Source of the DNA: Actinomadura mexicana
GTDB taxonomy: Bacteria; Actinomycetota; Actinomycetes; Streptosporangiales; Streptosporangiaceae
Length of the DNA stretch: 64,000 nt
Assembly (NCBI RefSeq): GCF_900188105.1
Contig: NZ_FZNP01000006.1
Location: 372,001 to 436,000, forward strand
Reading direction: 5' to 3'
Part shown: in pieces, positions 17,570 to 26,330 of the stretch
How positions within the stretch are numbered: the first letter of the stretch is position 1
How the letters are laid out: each line of letters begins with the position of its first letter
Program-made: the position numbers and the translations under genes
Notes under the pieces: model-generated
What the model was told of the DNA's origin: nothing
The model's database searches: none
Seen by the model: only the letters and a program-made list of their open reading frames with translations

Positions 17570-18739
17570 TTGTCACAGGCCAGGAACGCGGCACAGACGA
17601 AACCCGCGGCACAGACGAAACCCGCGGCACAGACGAAACCCGCGGCACGGATAAGCCGCAGGACGGTGCTCGCAGGAACGGCGGCGGCCGCCGTTTCGGG
17701 GGCGGCGGTGATCGCCTACGACGCCATGACCGGTACCGCGCAGGCCGCCCCGGCCCGGGGGCGGCCGCTGCCGCAGCACGGCGTCAACTACGACACCGAA
17801 CGCGAGGTGTGGAAGCCCGCGTACGTGCGACGCGAGATCCGGGCGATCCGCCGCGACCTGCACTGCAGCGCGGTCATCCTGCTCGGCTCCGATCTGCGGC
17901 GCCTCATGCTCGCGGCCCGCTGCGCGGCGCGGGAGGGCATGTTCGTGTGGTTCGAGGCCCGCCAGTTCGACCAGGACGCGCGGACGACGCTGGCGTTCCT
18001 CACCGCCGTCGCCGAGGCGGCCGAGGGCCTGCGCCGCACCCACCCCGGTGTCGGCATCTCGGTGGGCTGCGAGCTGACGATCTTCATGGACGGGCTGGTG
18101 CCCGGCAAGGACTGGCGGGAGCGGGCGGCCAACCTCGGGACCCCGGCGAGCGAGGGCTACAACGAGCGGCTGAACGCGTTCCTCGCGCGAGCGCTCAGGA
18201 CCGTCCGGCCGCTGTTCGGCGGTCGCCTCACCTACACCTCCGGCGTCTGGGAGGAGGTCGCCTGGCGCGGCTTCGACGTCGTGGGCGTCGACCTGTACCG
18301 GGACGAGACGAACGAGGCGACCTACGTCCAGGAGGTCCGGGCCCTGCACCGGTTCGGCAAGCCGGTCGTCATCACCGAGTTCGGATGCTGCACCTACCGG
18401 GGCGCGGACAAGCGCGGCGGCGAAGGGTTCGACATCGTCGACTGGTCGCAGGACCCGCCCGTCATCCCGGCGGGCTACGTCCGCGACGAGGGGGCGCAGG
18501 CCCGCTACATCTCCGAACTGCTGGACGTCTACGAGGCCGAGGGCGTGTACGGCGCGTTCGTCTACGACTTCATCGAACCCGACGGCTCCTACTCCCCCGA
18601 CCCCACCAGGGATCTCGACATGGCCGGGTTCTCCCTGGTCAAGGTGCTCCCGCCCGAGACGGGCCTGGGCTACGAGAAGACCGGCCACTTCGAGCCGAAG
18701 CTCGCGTTCCGCACCCTCGCCCGCCGCTACGCCCCCTAG
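17570..18739 (+). CDS. Tat-exported TIM-barrel protein of unknown function (often mislabelled 'abortive infection')
   Basis: A TTG at 17570 with GAGGAG 6 nt upstream gives 389 residues. The N-terminus has a Tat signal (SRRTVLAG, a hydrophobic stretch and the probable cleavage site AQA). The mature part, with HGVNYDTEREVW, HCSAVILLGSD, VGCELTIFMDG, VDLYRDETNEATY and VVITEFGC, is laid out like a glycoside-hydrolase-type TIM barrel, with candidate acids E in GCEL and E in ITEFG. Relatives are often labelled 'abortive infection protein' without evidence. The stop overlaps that of convergent nuoN. Confidence 0.72.
   Translation: MSQARNAAQTKPAAQTKPAAQTKPAARISRRTVLAGTAAAAVSGAAVIAYDAMTGTAQAAPARGRPLPQHGVNYDTEREVWKPAYVRREIRAIRRDLHCSAVILLGSDLRRLMLAARCAAREGMFVWFEARQFDQDARTTLAFLTAVAEAAEGLRRTHPGVGISVGCELTIFMDGLVPGKDWRERAANLGTPASEGYNERLNAFLARALRTVRPLFGGRLTYTSGVWEEVAWRGFDVVGVDLYRDETNEATYVQEVRALHRFGKPVVITEFGCCTYRGADKRGGEGFDIVDWSQDPPVIPAGYVRDEGAQARYISELLDVYEAEGVYGAFVYDFIEPDGSYSPDPTRDLDMAGFSLVKVLPPETGLGYEKTGHFEPKLAFRTLARRYAP
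17588..17641. repeat. Three tandem 18-bp repeats in the N-terminal region of the Tat protein
   Basis: GCGGCACAGACGAAACCC is repeated exactly three times (17588-17605, 17606-17623, 17624-17641), with a partial fourth. It encodes AAQTKP units ahead of the twin-arginine motif, so copy number would alter only the leader of the signal peptide. Confidence 0.9.
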
Positions 18740-20106
18740 TAGGCGGCGAGGGCGGCTCCGCTGGCGATGCCCAGGGCGAGGGAGAGCAGGGCGGCGGCAG
18801 CGGCGACCACCGTGGCGCCGCGCGCTCGGGGCGGCGGGCCGGACGGTCGCCGGAACAGCGGGACGATCCAGCGCAGGTAGTAGAAGACGCTGGCGACCGT
18901 GTTCACGGCGGCGACCACCGCGAGCCATGCGTGGTCGCCGTCGAGGGCGGCGCCGAACATCAGGACCTTCCCGACGAACACGGCGGTCGGCGGCGTCCCG
19001 ACGAAGCCGAGCAGGCAGACGACGAGGGACAGGCCGAGGGGCGGGGAGGCGCGCAGCAGCCCGGCGTATCCGGCCAGGTCGTCGCGGCCGGCGGCGACCA
19101 CGACCGCGAAGGCGCCCAGGTTCGTCACCGCGTAGGCGGCGACGAAGTACAGCAGCGCGGGCCGTGCCAGATCGGTGCGTCCCGCCATCGCGACCGGGAC
19201 GAGCAGGTAGCCCGCCTGGCTCACGGTCGAGTACGCCAGCAGGCGCCGGACGTTGTCCTGCCCGAACGCGGCGAGGTTGCCGAGCGTCATCGTCGCCGCC
19301 GCGATCACGGCGAGGAGGGCGGGCCAGCCGTCCGGGGAGGTCTCGGCGCCGAACCGGTAGAGGGCGGCGAACGCGCCGATCTTGGGGACGGTGGTGACGT
19401 ACGCGGCGACGGCGGGCGGGGCGCCCTCGGTCACGTCCGGCACCCAGTAGTGGCCCGGGACGGCGCCCGCCTTGAACAGCAGCCCGGCGAGGAGCGCGAC
19501 GACGCCCGCCGCGACCGCCGCCGGGGGCGCGTCCGCGAGCCCGGTCCGCAGCGCCGCGTAGGCGGAACCGCGCCCCACACCGGACAGCACCGTCACCCCG
19601 CCGAGCATGAACACGCCCAGCAGCGCGCCCATCAGGTAGTACTTCAGCGCGGCCTCGGTCCCGAGCGCGTCCTTGCCGAATCCGGCGAGCGCGTACGCGG
19701 GAATGCTCGCCAGCAGGTACGCGGCGACGAGGACGAGCAGGTCGGACGAGGCGCCGAGCATGATCGCCCCGAGCGCGGACAGCAGCATCAGGACGTGGTG
19801 CTCGCTCTCCCTCGGATGGCCGCGGACCGGCCCGGCGGCCAGGAGGACGGCGGCGAGCGTCGAGCCGAGCACGGCGATCCGGGTGACGTGCGTGATCGGG
19901 TCGACGGAGAAGGCGTCGAACGCCATGAGGCCGGGGCCGGACGCCGCGGCCCCCGCGAAGGCCAGGCCCGCGACGAGCCCGGCCGAGCAGACCGCCGCGA
20001 CCGGCCACTGCCGCGCGCGGGGCAGGAACATCCCCGCCGCCAGCCCGGCCACGGCGGCGGCCAGCACGCACAGTTCGGGGGCGAGGTCGGCGGGGTTCTC
20101 GTTCAT
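18736..20106 (-). CDS. nuoN: NADH-quinone oxidoreductase subunit N-like antiporter subunit
   Basis: The ATG at 20106 overlaps the nuoM stop, giving 456 residues with many membrane helices. The Mrp-antiporter core is seen in LKYYLMGALLGVFMLGG, GLLFKAGAVPGHYWVPDV and RRLLAYSTVSQAGYLL; the lysine in FKAGAVP matches the channel lysine. It is the last gene of the complex-I-like operon running from 26242 to here. In complex I this subunit moves one proton. Here the electron-input subunits are missing, so the driving force is unclear. Confidence 0.92.
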   Translation of the reverse strand: MNENPADLAPELCVLAAAVAGLAAGMFLPRARQWPVAAVCSAGLVAGLAFAGAAASGPGLMAFDAFSVDPITHVTRIAVLGSTLAAVLLAAGPVRGHPRESEHHVLMLLSALGAIMLGASSDLLVLVAAYLLASIPAYALAGFGKDALGTEAALKYYLMGALLGVFMLGGVTVLSGVGRGSAYAALRTGLADAPPAAVAAGVVALLAGLLFKAGAVPGHYWVPDVTEGAPPAVAAYVTTVPKIGAFAALYRFGAETSPDGWPALLAVIAAATMTLGNLAAFGQDNVRRLLAYSTVSQAGYLLVPVAMAGRTDLARPALLYFVAAYAVTNLGAFAVVVAAGRDDLAGYAGLLRASPPLGLSLVVCLLGFVGTPPTAVFVGKVLMFGAALDGDHAWLAVVAAVNTVASVFYYLRWIVPLFRRPSGPPPRARGATVVAAAAALLSLALGIASGAALAAY

Positions 20107-21587
20107 CGGCGGCCCACCAGCGCGACGACGGCCGCCGACAGCGGCTCGATCGTGTCGAGCAGCACGCGCGGCGCGACGCCGATGACCAGCGACAGTGCCA
20201 GCAGCGGGAGGAGCGCCGCCAGTTCGGGCCGCCGCACGTCGGTGACGAGCGGGGTCAGCTCGCCGGGCGGCCCGAGCACGGCGCGGTGCAGGACGCGCAG
20301 GAACAGCCCGGCCGTGACGAGGATGCCGAGGACGGCCAGCGCACCGGTCACCGCCGTCGCGGCCGTGCCGCTCCCGATCGTCCCGGCGAAGATCTGGAAC
20401 TCGGCGACGAACCCGGACAGCCCCGGCAGCCCGAGCGAGGCGAACGCGGCCACCGCGGTCAGCGCGCCGAAGACGGGCGCGCCGCGCGCGATGCCGCCGA
20501 ACCGCCCGAGGTCGTAGCCGCCGGCCCGGTCGTACAGGACGCCGCACAGCAGGAACAGCGCGCCGGTGACGAGGCCGTGGCTGACCATCTGCGTGACCGC
20601 GCCGGTCACGGCGAGCCGCCGTGCGTCGGCGTCCCCGGTGGCGTATCCGGCCGCCCCCAGCGCGAGGACGACGTAGCCCATGTGGTTGACCGAGGTGTAG
20701 GCGACGAGCCTCTTGAGGTCGTCCTGGGCCAGCGCGACCAGCGCCCCGTACAGGACGCCGACCAGCCCCACGATCAGGAACACCGGCGCGTGGCGCCGCC
20801 AGGCGTCCGGCAGCATCGGCATCGCGATCCGGATGAGCCCGTAGGTGCCCATCTTCAGCATGACCCCGGCGAGGATCGCCGACCCGGCGGCGGGTGCGTC
20901 GGTGTGCGCGGGCGGCAGCCAGGTGTGGAACGGCACGACCGGCGTCTTGATGCCGAGGCCGACCCCGACGGCGAGGAGCGTCAGCCCTGCCGGGCCGCCG
21001 CTCAGCGGCGGCATGCGGGTCAGTTCGACCATGTCGAACGTGTGGGGGTCGGCGCCCAGGTAGAGGCCGATGAATCCGAGCAGCAGGACGAGCGATCCGA
21101 GGAACGTGTAGAGGAAGAACACCAGCGCCGACCGCGACCGGTCACCGTGCCCCCACAGCAGGATCACGAAGTACATGCCGACGATCGACAGGTCGAAGAA
21201 GACGAAGAACAGCAGCAGGTCGAGCGCCGCGAACAGGCCCAGGCAGACGGTCTCCAGGAAGAGGAACAGGATCGCGAACGCCCGCGCCCGGTGGGTGTGC
21301 CGCAGCGAGTACACCGCGCACGCGGCGAACAGGGCGGCGGTCAGGGCCAGCAGCGGCAGCGACAGGCCGTCCGCGCCGACGTGGTAACCGGCCCGGACGG
21401 ACGGGATCCACCGCACGTTCGTCTCGTACGCGATCCCGCCGCCGGTGCCGCGCGCGGCCCACATCCCGATGACGAGCGCGAGGTCCAGGAGGCTGACACC
21501 GGTCCACGTCCAGGGGACCGCGCGGCGCGGGACGGCGGGCAGCGCGAGCGCCACCGCCAGCGGCAGGAAGATCACCAGACTCAGCAC
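20103..21587 (-). CDS. nuoM: NADH-quinone oxidoreductase subunit M-like antiporter subunit
   Basis: A GTG at 21587 gives 494 residues. The core motif IKTPVVPFHTWLPPAHTDAP (~225) with the channel lysine, and VAYTSVNHMGYVVL, identify NuoM. The helix-5 position that is usually Glu (WExxLxPMYF) reads FFDLSIVGMYF, so an Asp takes its place. The gene starts 4 bp after the nuoL stop and overlaps nuoN. Confidence 0.93.
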   Translation of the reverse strand: MLSLVIFLPLAVALALPAVPRRAVPWTWTGVSLLDLALVIGMWAARGTGGGIAYETNVRWIPSVRAGYHVGADGLSLPLLALTAALFAACAVYSLRHTHRARAFAILFLFLETVCLGLFAALDLLLFFVFFDLSIVGMYFVILLWGHGDRSRSALVFFLYTFLGSLVLLLGFIGLYLGADPHTFDMVELTRMPPLSGGPAGLTLLAVGVGLGIKTPVVPFHTWLPPAHTDAPAAGSAILAGVMLKMGTYGLIRIAMPMLPDAWRRHAPVFLIVGLVGVLYGALVALAQDDLKRLVAYTSVNHMGYVVLALGAAGYATGDADARRLAVTGAVTQMVSHGLVTGALFLLCGVLYDRAGGYDLGRFGGIARGAPVFGALTAVAAFASLGLPGLSGFVAEFQIFAGTIGSGTAATAVTGALAVLGILVTAGLFLRVLHRAVLGPPGELTPLVTDVRRPELAALLPLLALSLVIGVAPRVLLDTIEPLSAAVVALVGRR

Positions 21588-21591
21588 CGGC

Positions 21592-23229
21592 TCACCCGGC
21601 CAGCACGGCGACGACGACGAGCACCGCGAGCACCACCGCGGCCTGGGCGTAGTACAGGTGGACCTGCCCGGTCTGCGGGCGCCGCGCCAGGGCGCCCAGG
21701 CCGCGCGCCGCCCGGCCGACCGCGGCGACGAGGCCGTCCACCCGGAACTCGACGCGGCGCCCGGCCAGCCCGGCGATCGCCTGGCCCCCGCGTGCGATGC
21801 CCCGGACCGCGCCGTCGACGACCCGGTCGTCGAACCGGGCCAGCGCCCGGGCCGCGGCGAACGCCGGACGGACCACCACGACCGACGCGGCGTCCTCCAG
21901 CCAGAGCCAGTGGAGCGCCCACGAGGGTTCCGGGATCCGCCGGACGGCCATGACCGCGCCCACCGTGAGCACGGCGAGGACGCCGGAGAGCGCGGCCGTC
22001 CACGGCCCGGGCCCGCTCCCGTCGGGCAGGCCGAGCAGCCGCTCCCAGGCGTCCGCCACCGGGGGAAGGCCGAGCGCCCCGAGCACGGCCGCGGCGAAGG
22101 CCAGTGGGACCAGCGGCGCCTGCTGCGCGAACGGCACCCGGAACGCACCGCCTCCGCCCACCGGACGGAACACGGCGAGCAACGCCTTCGCGGCGTAGGC
22201 GGCCGACAGGACGGACGCCGCGAGCCCCACCGCGAGGAGGGCCGGCGAGCCGCCGTCGCCCGCGAGGACCTCGTCCTTGGTGACCCACAACGACAGCGGC
22301 GGTACGCCGGCCAGCGCGAGCGCGCCCACGCCGAACGCCGCGCCGACCGTCCGATGGCGCCGCGCCGCGCCCTGCAACGCGTCCAACCGCTTCGTCCCGA
22401 GCACCCCGAGCCACACGCCCGCGCAGAGGAACAGCAGGCTCTTCACCGCGGCGTGTGCTACGAGGTGCGCCGTGCCGCCGTCCAGCGCACCGGCGCCGGC
22501 TCCGAGCACCATGAACCCGATCTGCGCGCATGTGGACGCGGCGAGAAGCTGCTTGAGGTCGCGCTGCGCGAGCGCGACGGCGCCCAGGACCAGCGCGGTC
22601 ACGGCCCCGGCCCAGGTCACGAGCGTGGCGGCCCAGCCGGTCGCGGCCAGCAGCGGATGCGCGCGGATCAGCAGGTACGCGCCGGCGGCGACCATCGTGG
22701 CCGAGTGCAGGAGCGCCGACACCGGGCTCGGGCCGTCCATGGCGCGCGACAGCCAGAACGAGAACGGGAGCTGCGCCGATTTCCCGAGTGCCGACACCGC
22801 TAGTCCGGCGGCGATCAGGTCCCGCCAGGGTGTGTCGGCCGCGGCGAGGTCGTCCAGCCGGAGGGAGTGGACCCCGGCGACCGCGAAGCCCGCCGCCGCG
22901 TAGAGGCCCAGGTCGGCGGCCCGGGTGGTCAGGAACGCGACGCCCGCCGACCCGACTCGTCGCGCGTCCCACCACTCGTAGCCGATGAGCGCGTACGACA
23001 TCGCGCCCATGACCTCCCACCCCGTGAGCAGCAGGACCAGGTCGGTCGCCGTCACCGTGACGGCCATCGCCGCCGCGAACAGCAGCATCAGGCCGAAGAA
23101 GCGGGCGCCGTACCCCTCCCCCGCCGCGAAGGCGAGGACCGCCACCACGACGGCGCCGAGCGTCACGAGCAGGACGGCGGACAGCCCGTCCACCGCGAGC
23201 CCGCCCGGCCACCCGGGAAGGAACGTCAT
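21592..23229 (-). CDS. nuoL: NADH-quinone oxidoreductase subunit L-like antiporter subunit
   Basis: The ATG at 23229, with GGGGAG 7 nt upstream, gives 545 residues; a GTG at 23235 is also possible. LLLTGWEVMGAMSYALIG holds the conserved Glu, and GKSAQLPFSFWLSRAMDGP the channel lysine with the NuoL-type tail AMDGPSPVSALLHSATMV. The C-terminal part has LHWLWLEDAASVVVV and a final helix. The family's long lateral helix is hard to place: the C-terminus is shorter than in E. coli NuoL (613 residues). Confidence 0.93.
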   Translation of the reverse strand: MTFLPGWPGGLAVDGLSAVLLVTLGAVVVAVLAFAAGEGYGARFFGLMLLFAAAMAVTVTATDLVLLLTGWEVMGAMSYALIGYEWWDARRVGSAGVAFLTTRAADLGLYAAAGFAVAGVHSLRLDDLAAADTPWRDLIAAGLAVSALGKSAQLPFSFWLSRAMDGPSPVSALLHSATMVAAGAYLLIRAHPLLAATGWAATLVTWAGAVTALVLGAVALAQRDLKQLLAASTCAQIGFMVLGAGAGALDGGTAHLVAHAAVKSLLFLCAGVWLGVLGTKRLDALQGAARRHRTVGAAFGVGALALAGVPPLSLWVTKDEVLAGDGGSPALLAVGLAASVLSAAYAAKALLAVFRPVGGGGAFRVPFAQQAPLVPLAFAAAVLGALGLPPVADAWERLLGLPDGSGPGPWTAALSGVLAVLTVGAVMAVRRIPEPSWALHWLWLEDAASVVVVRPAFAAARALARFDDRVVDGAVRGIARGGQAIAGLAGRRVEFRVDGLVAAVGRAARGLGALARRPQTGQVHLYYAQAAVVLAVLVVVAVLAG

Positions 23230-23269
23230 CCGCACGCTCCCCGCCGGCGGACGGCCCTGCTCGCTCCGC

Positions 23270-23575
23270 TCATCCCCTGAGGTCCCCCGCGTCGTCGGTC
23301 ATGTCCACGTCGCGGGCCCGGAACAGGGCGGTGACCACGGCGAACCCCATCGCCATCTCCAGCGCCATCACCGTGATCGCGACGAGGACGAGCACCTGCC
23401 CGTCGGCCATGCCGGGCGACACCCAGAACCAGAACGCGCCCCCGGCGACCACGATCCCGTTGATCATGAGTTCGAGGCCCATCATCACCATCACGATCGA
23501 CTGCTGCGACAGCGCCCCGAACAGGCCCGTGCAGAACAGCGCGGCGGCGAGCAGCAGGGACGCCTCCAGCGTCAT
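23270..23575 (-). CDS. nuoK: NADH-quinone oxidoreductase subunit K
   Basis: A 101-residue protein with three membrane helices. The buried glutamates of NuoK are present in MMGLELMINGIVV and VMALEMAMGFAVV. It overlaps nuoJ by ATGA. The 40 bp to nuoL contain a copy of the dispersed ATGAGCGGAGCGA repeat starting exactly over the nuoK stop. Confidence 0.94.
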   Translation of the reverse strand: MTLEASLLLAAALFCTGLFGALSQQSIVMVMMGLELMINGIVVAGGAFWFWVSPGMADGQVLVLVAITVMALEMAMGFAVVTALFRARDVDMTDDAGDLRG

Positions 23576-24156
23576 CGCGATCCGCCCCTGGCATGGCGGC
23601 CCGTGTCAAGGCGGCGCGTGTCAGGGCGGCGTGTGTCAGGGCCCGTGTCGTAGCGGCCCCGGTGCGCGGCCAGCACCACCGTCGCGATCATGGTGGCCAG
23701 GATGGCGACGCCGATCACCATCATGACCGGCATCTTCGGTCCCATGATCGCCTCGCCGAGCGCCACCGTGGGGTCGCGCGGCGGGCGCCCCGCGCGGTCC
23801 GGCCACGGGACGGCGAACACCCCGGCGGCCAGGGCGGCGAAGGCGGCACCGGAGACGGCGAGCGCACCGCGCACGTTGTGCAGCATCGTCATCGGCATCA
23901 GCCCGGCCGGGTTCATCATGTACATGACCATGAAGACGGCCATCACCAGCATCTCCATGATCATCATGAGGACGACCAGGACGCCGAGGTAGTGCAGGTC
24001 GATCAGGAGCAGCTCACCGCCGACGCACAGGAACGACGCCAGGAGCGCGAACGTCGCCCGCGCCATCGAGTCCACGACGAACACGGCGACGCCCGCCCCG
24101 ACGGCGGCGACGGCCAGCACCCAGAACGCGACGGCCTCCACGGTCTCCCCCTTCAC
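23572..24156 (-). CDS. nuoJ: NADH-quinone oxidoreductase subunit J, with repeat-encoded tail
   Basis: The 194-residue product has five hydrophobic segments. MARATFALLASFLCVGGELLL matches the NuoJ helix 3 region in part (MARATFALLASFL), followed by a very Met-rich stretch (LVVLMMIMEMLVMAVFMVMY). The C-terminus DTGPDTRRPDTRRLDTGRH is encoded by 15-bp tandem repeats. It couples to nuoK by ATGA and follows nuoH by 16 bp. Confidence 0.9.
   Translation of the reverse strand: MKGETVEAVAFWVLAVAAVGAGVAVFVVDSMARATFALLASFLCVGGELLLIDLHYLGVLVVLMMIMEMLVMAVFMVMYMMNPAGLMPMTMLHNVRGALAVSGAAFAALAAGVFAVPWPDRAGRPPRDPTVALGEAIMGPKMPVMMVIGVAILATMIATVVLAAHRGRYDTGPDTRRPDTRRLDTGRHARGGSR
23603..23647. repeat. 15-bp tandem repeats in the 3' end of nuoJ
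   Basis: GTGTCAAGGCGGCGC (23603-23617), GTGTCAGGGCGGCGT (23618-23632) and a diverged third copy encode the RRxDT units of the NuoJ tail. The unit is a multiple of three. Confidence 0.8.
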
Positions 24157-24172
24157 ACGGTCTCCTCCCCCC

Positions 24173-25036
24173 TCACACGACGACGATGGCGACGACGAGC
24201 ATCTGGAGCACCGAGGCCGGGATCAGGACCGTCCACGCCACGGTCATGGCACGGTCCATGCGCAGCACCGGCAGGCGCCGCCGCGTCCAGACCAGCAGCG
24301 CCAGAACGGCGCACGTCTTCACCGGCGACCACAGCCACGCCGGCAGCAGCGGCCCCGCGCCGCCGCCGAGGAACAGCGGGACGGCGACGGCCGAGGCCAC
24401 CGCCAGCAGCCCGTAGCGTCCCGCCAGGAAGACGAGCCGGTCGGGCCCGGACAGTTCGGCCAGGACGCCCCCGGCCACGTCGTCGCCCACGGGATGGTCG
24501 AACGGCCCCCAGAACGCCATCGCCGCGGCCGAGACCAGGTAGACGGCGAACGCGACCGGCATCCAGACCGCGAACCACAGCCCGTCCTGCGCCTGCCCGA
24601 TGGCGCGCAGGTCGAGCGAGTGCGCGGCGAGCGCGGCGGTGATGAGCGCGAACATGTGCGGCAGCTCGTAGGCGAGCCCCTGCGCGAGGAACCGGTACCC
24701 GCCGACCAGCCCGAACGCCGAGTTGACGCCCCAGCCCGCGAGCCACACCGACCCCCACGCGACGACCTCCATCGCGTTGAACCAGACGACGCCGACCCGC
24801 GACCCGGCCGCGACGCGGTCGCCGAACGGCACCACCAGCGCCGCCAGCGCCGCCGCCACCGGCAGCGACACGACCCCGATCCTGGTGAGCGGCACGTCCG
24901 CCCTCGCCGTGACGCGCCGCTGCACCGTCAGTAGCCGCGCGGCCTCGCGGAACGGCTCGGCCGGACGTCCCGCGAGGGCGCCGCCGAGCGCCGCCGCCGC
25001 GACAGCGAGGACGCCGAGGACCAGCACCTCAACCAT
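24173..25036 (-). CDS. nuoH: NADH-quinone oxidoreductase subunit H-like membrane subunit (divergent)
   Basis: 287 residues with about eight membrane helices. The best NuoH landmark is WGSVWLAGWGVNSAFGLVGG and, after it, AQGLAYELPHMFALI. The acidic quinone-loop motif that normally reads FDLPEAE reads FDHPVGDDVAGGVLAELSG, so several carboxylates are lost. It overlaps the upstream gene by 8 bp. NuoH normally forms the quinone site with NuoB and NuoD, which here are reduced to one degenerate gene. Confidence 0.85.
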   Translation of the reverse strand: MVEVLVLGVLAVAAAALGGALAGRPAEPFREAARLLTVQRRVTARADVPLTRIGVVSLPVAAALAALVVPFGDRVAAGSRVGVVWFNAMEVVAWGSVWLAGWGVNSAFGLVGGYRFLAQGLAYELPHMFALITAALAAHSLDLRAIGQAQDGLWFAVWMPVAFAVYLVSAAAMAFWGPFDHPVGDDVAGGVLAELSGPDRLVFLAGRYGLLAVASAVAVPLFLGGGAGPLLPAWLWSPVKTCAVLALLVWTRRRLPVLRMDRAMTVAWTVLIPASVLQMLVVAIVVV

Positions 25037-25907
25037 CGCCGACCGCCCCGAGATCGGGGTCCAGGCTCGCCACGATCAACCGGGCCTGGGCCAGTTCCGC
25101 CCCTTCGAGGAGCACCGGCAGGACGACGGCCACCTCGTCCCAGGTCTCCCGCGGCTGGACGGGCCGCCCTTCCAGGGCCGCGCCGATGTCGCGGAGCCAG
25201 CCGTCCAGCCGGTCCTTGACGAAGCCCCTCGTCATCCATGCCAGGGTGCGCGACCGCCCGACCTTCCGGGCGAACGGTGCGAACCGTCGCGCCAGCGCGT
25301 CGCCGGCGGCCCCGTCCAGGACGTCATCGCGCAGCACGGCGGCGCGCTCCCCGGCCGCCTCCCATCCCGCCACGCGCAGCAGCCGGGACAGGCCGTCGAG
25401 ACGGGACGCGGCCTGGCGCCCCTCCGTCCAGAACGTCCCGCCACCGGTGTCGACGGCGGTGGCCTCGGCTTCCTGGACGACGTCGCCCTGCATGGTCAGA
25501 TCCACCCGCAGGCCCGCCGGCCAGGACGACAGCACGGGCCCGAGCGGCACATGCAGGACGTCCAGCTTCAGTCCGTCCCGGTCGCCGGCCCGGTCGGCCA
25601 TGTCCGCGTCCAGGTCGAGCGCGGGTCGCGGGCCTCCGGCGACGCCCTCCAGGTCGGCGGCCGAGACGCGCACGCGCGGCTCCGGCATGTCCCGCCAGAC
25701 CACGTCGATGGCCTCGGCCAGCGCGGGTCCGGGGTTCCCGCACACCACGAGCATCCCGGTCTCCGCGGGCGAGAGGGCCGGACGCCACCGGCGTCCGCGC
25801 AGCGCGCGCTCGACCGCGAGCCGGTCGCGCGTCCCGTCCGCCGCCGGGACGACGAACGGGCGCCTCGCGGCGATCCGTCCCAGTCCCAGGGACCGTCTCA
25901 GGCCCAC
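25029..25907 (-). CDS. Degenerate NuoB/NuoD-like protein of the reduced complex I operon
   Basis: A GTG at 25907 gives 292 residues. The segment ETGMLVVCGNPG...VVWRDMPEPRVRVSA resembles the NuoB core around the quinone site but has none of the four cluster-N2 cysteines; only one cysteine is present in the whole protein. The following LHVPLGPVLSSWPAGLRVDL and MQGDVVQEAEA resemble the start of NuoD (MGPQHPSTHG...LDGE), without its conserved histidines. The rest is unassigned. It sits exactly where nuoB and nuoD sit in Streptomyces nuo2 operons. Assignment is by weak motif and position. Confidence 0.6.
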   Translation of the reverse strand: MGLRRSLGLGRIAARRPFVVPAADGTRDRLAVERALRGRRWRPALSPAETGMLVVCGNPGPALAEAIDVVWRDMPEPRVRVSAADLEGVAGGPRPALDLDADMADRAGDRDGLKLDVLHVPLGPVLSSWPAGLRVDLTMQGDVVQEAEATAVDTGGGTFWTEGRQAASRLDGLSRLLRVAGWEAAGERAAVLRDDVLDGAAGDALARRFAPFARKVGRSRTLAWMTRGFVKDRLDGWLRDIGAALEGRPVQPRETWDEVAVVLPVLLEGAELAQARLIVASLDPDLGAVGDG

Positions 25908-26242
25908 CGGAACGCCCCCTCCCGCCACGCGTAGAGGACGCCGACCAGCAGCAACGCCAGGAAGGCGAACATCTCCACGACCGCCTTGACGCCGATCGAC
26001 GCGACGACGAGCGCCCACGGGTACATGAAGACCATCTCCATGTCGAAGGCCAGGAAGACCATCGACGCCGTGTACCAGCGCACGTGGTAGCGCGACACCG
26101 CGTGCTCGGCCGGGCGCGCCCCCGACAGGAACGGCCCGCTCTCGAACCCGCGGGGCGCCACCGCGAACGAGACCGCGTAGACCCCGGCGACCAGGGCGGC
26201 CACCAGCCCGAGTACCGAGAGGGCGACGGCGATCGACGGCAT
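25898..26242 (-). CDS. nuoA: NADH-quinone oxidoreductase subunit A
   Basis: The first gene of the operon encodes 114 residues with three membrane helices. The family motif is clear: FESGPFLSGARP, then RYHVRWYTASMVFLAFDMEMVFMYPWA, with the conserved D and E in FDMEMVF. The usual cysteine of the NuoA loop (YECG) is replaced by serine (FESG). The stop lies 10 bp inside the next gene. Confidence 0.93.
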   Translation of the reverse strand: MPSIAVALSVLGLVAALVAGVYAVSFAVAPRGFESGPFLSGARPAEHAVSRYHVRWYTASMVFLAFDMEMVFMYPWALVVASIGVKAVVEMFAFLALLLVGVLYAWREGAFRWA

Positions 26243-26330
26243 TGCCCCTCCGGAGTACGGGTGAGGTGCTAGTCGCCCTCTACCTGATCAAGTCCCCGGT
26301 GAAACATCGCCCGGCACCGCCCGCGCGGCG

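Noticed and set aside
17809..20517. 900-codon plus-strand frame
   Set aside because: Covers the Tat protein in another frame and nuoN/nuoM in antisense. No domain is recognisable.
21592..23229. Mrp antiporter (MrpA/D) operon instead of complex I
   Set aside because: nuoA, nuoH and nuoJ are present, and the order A-(BD)-H-J-K-L-M-N is that of complex I; Mrp operons lack A and H.
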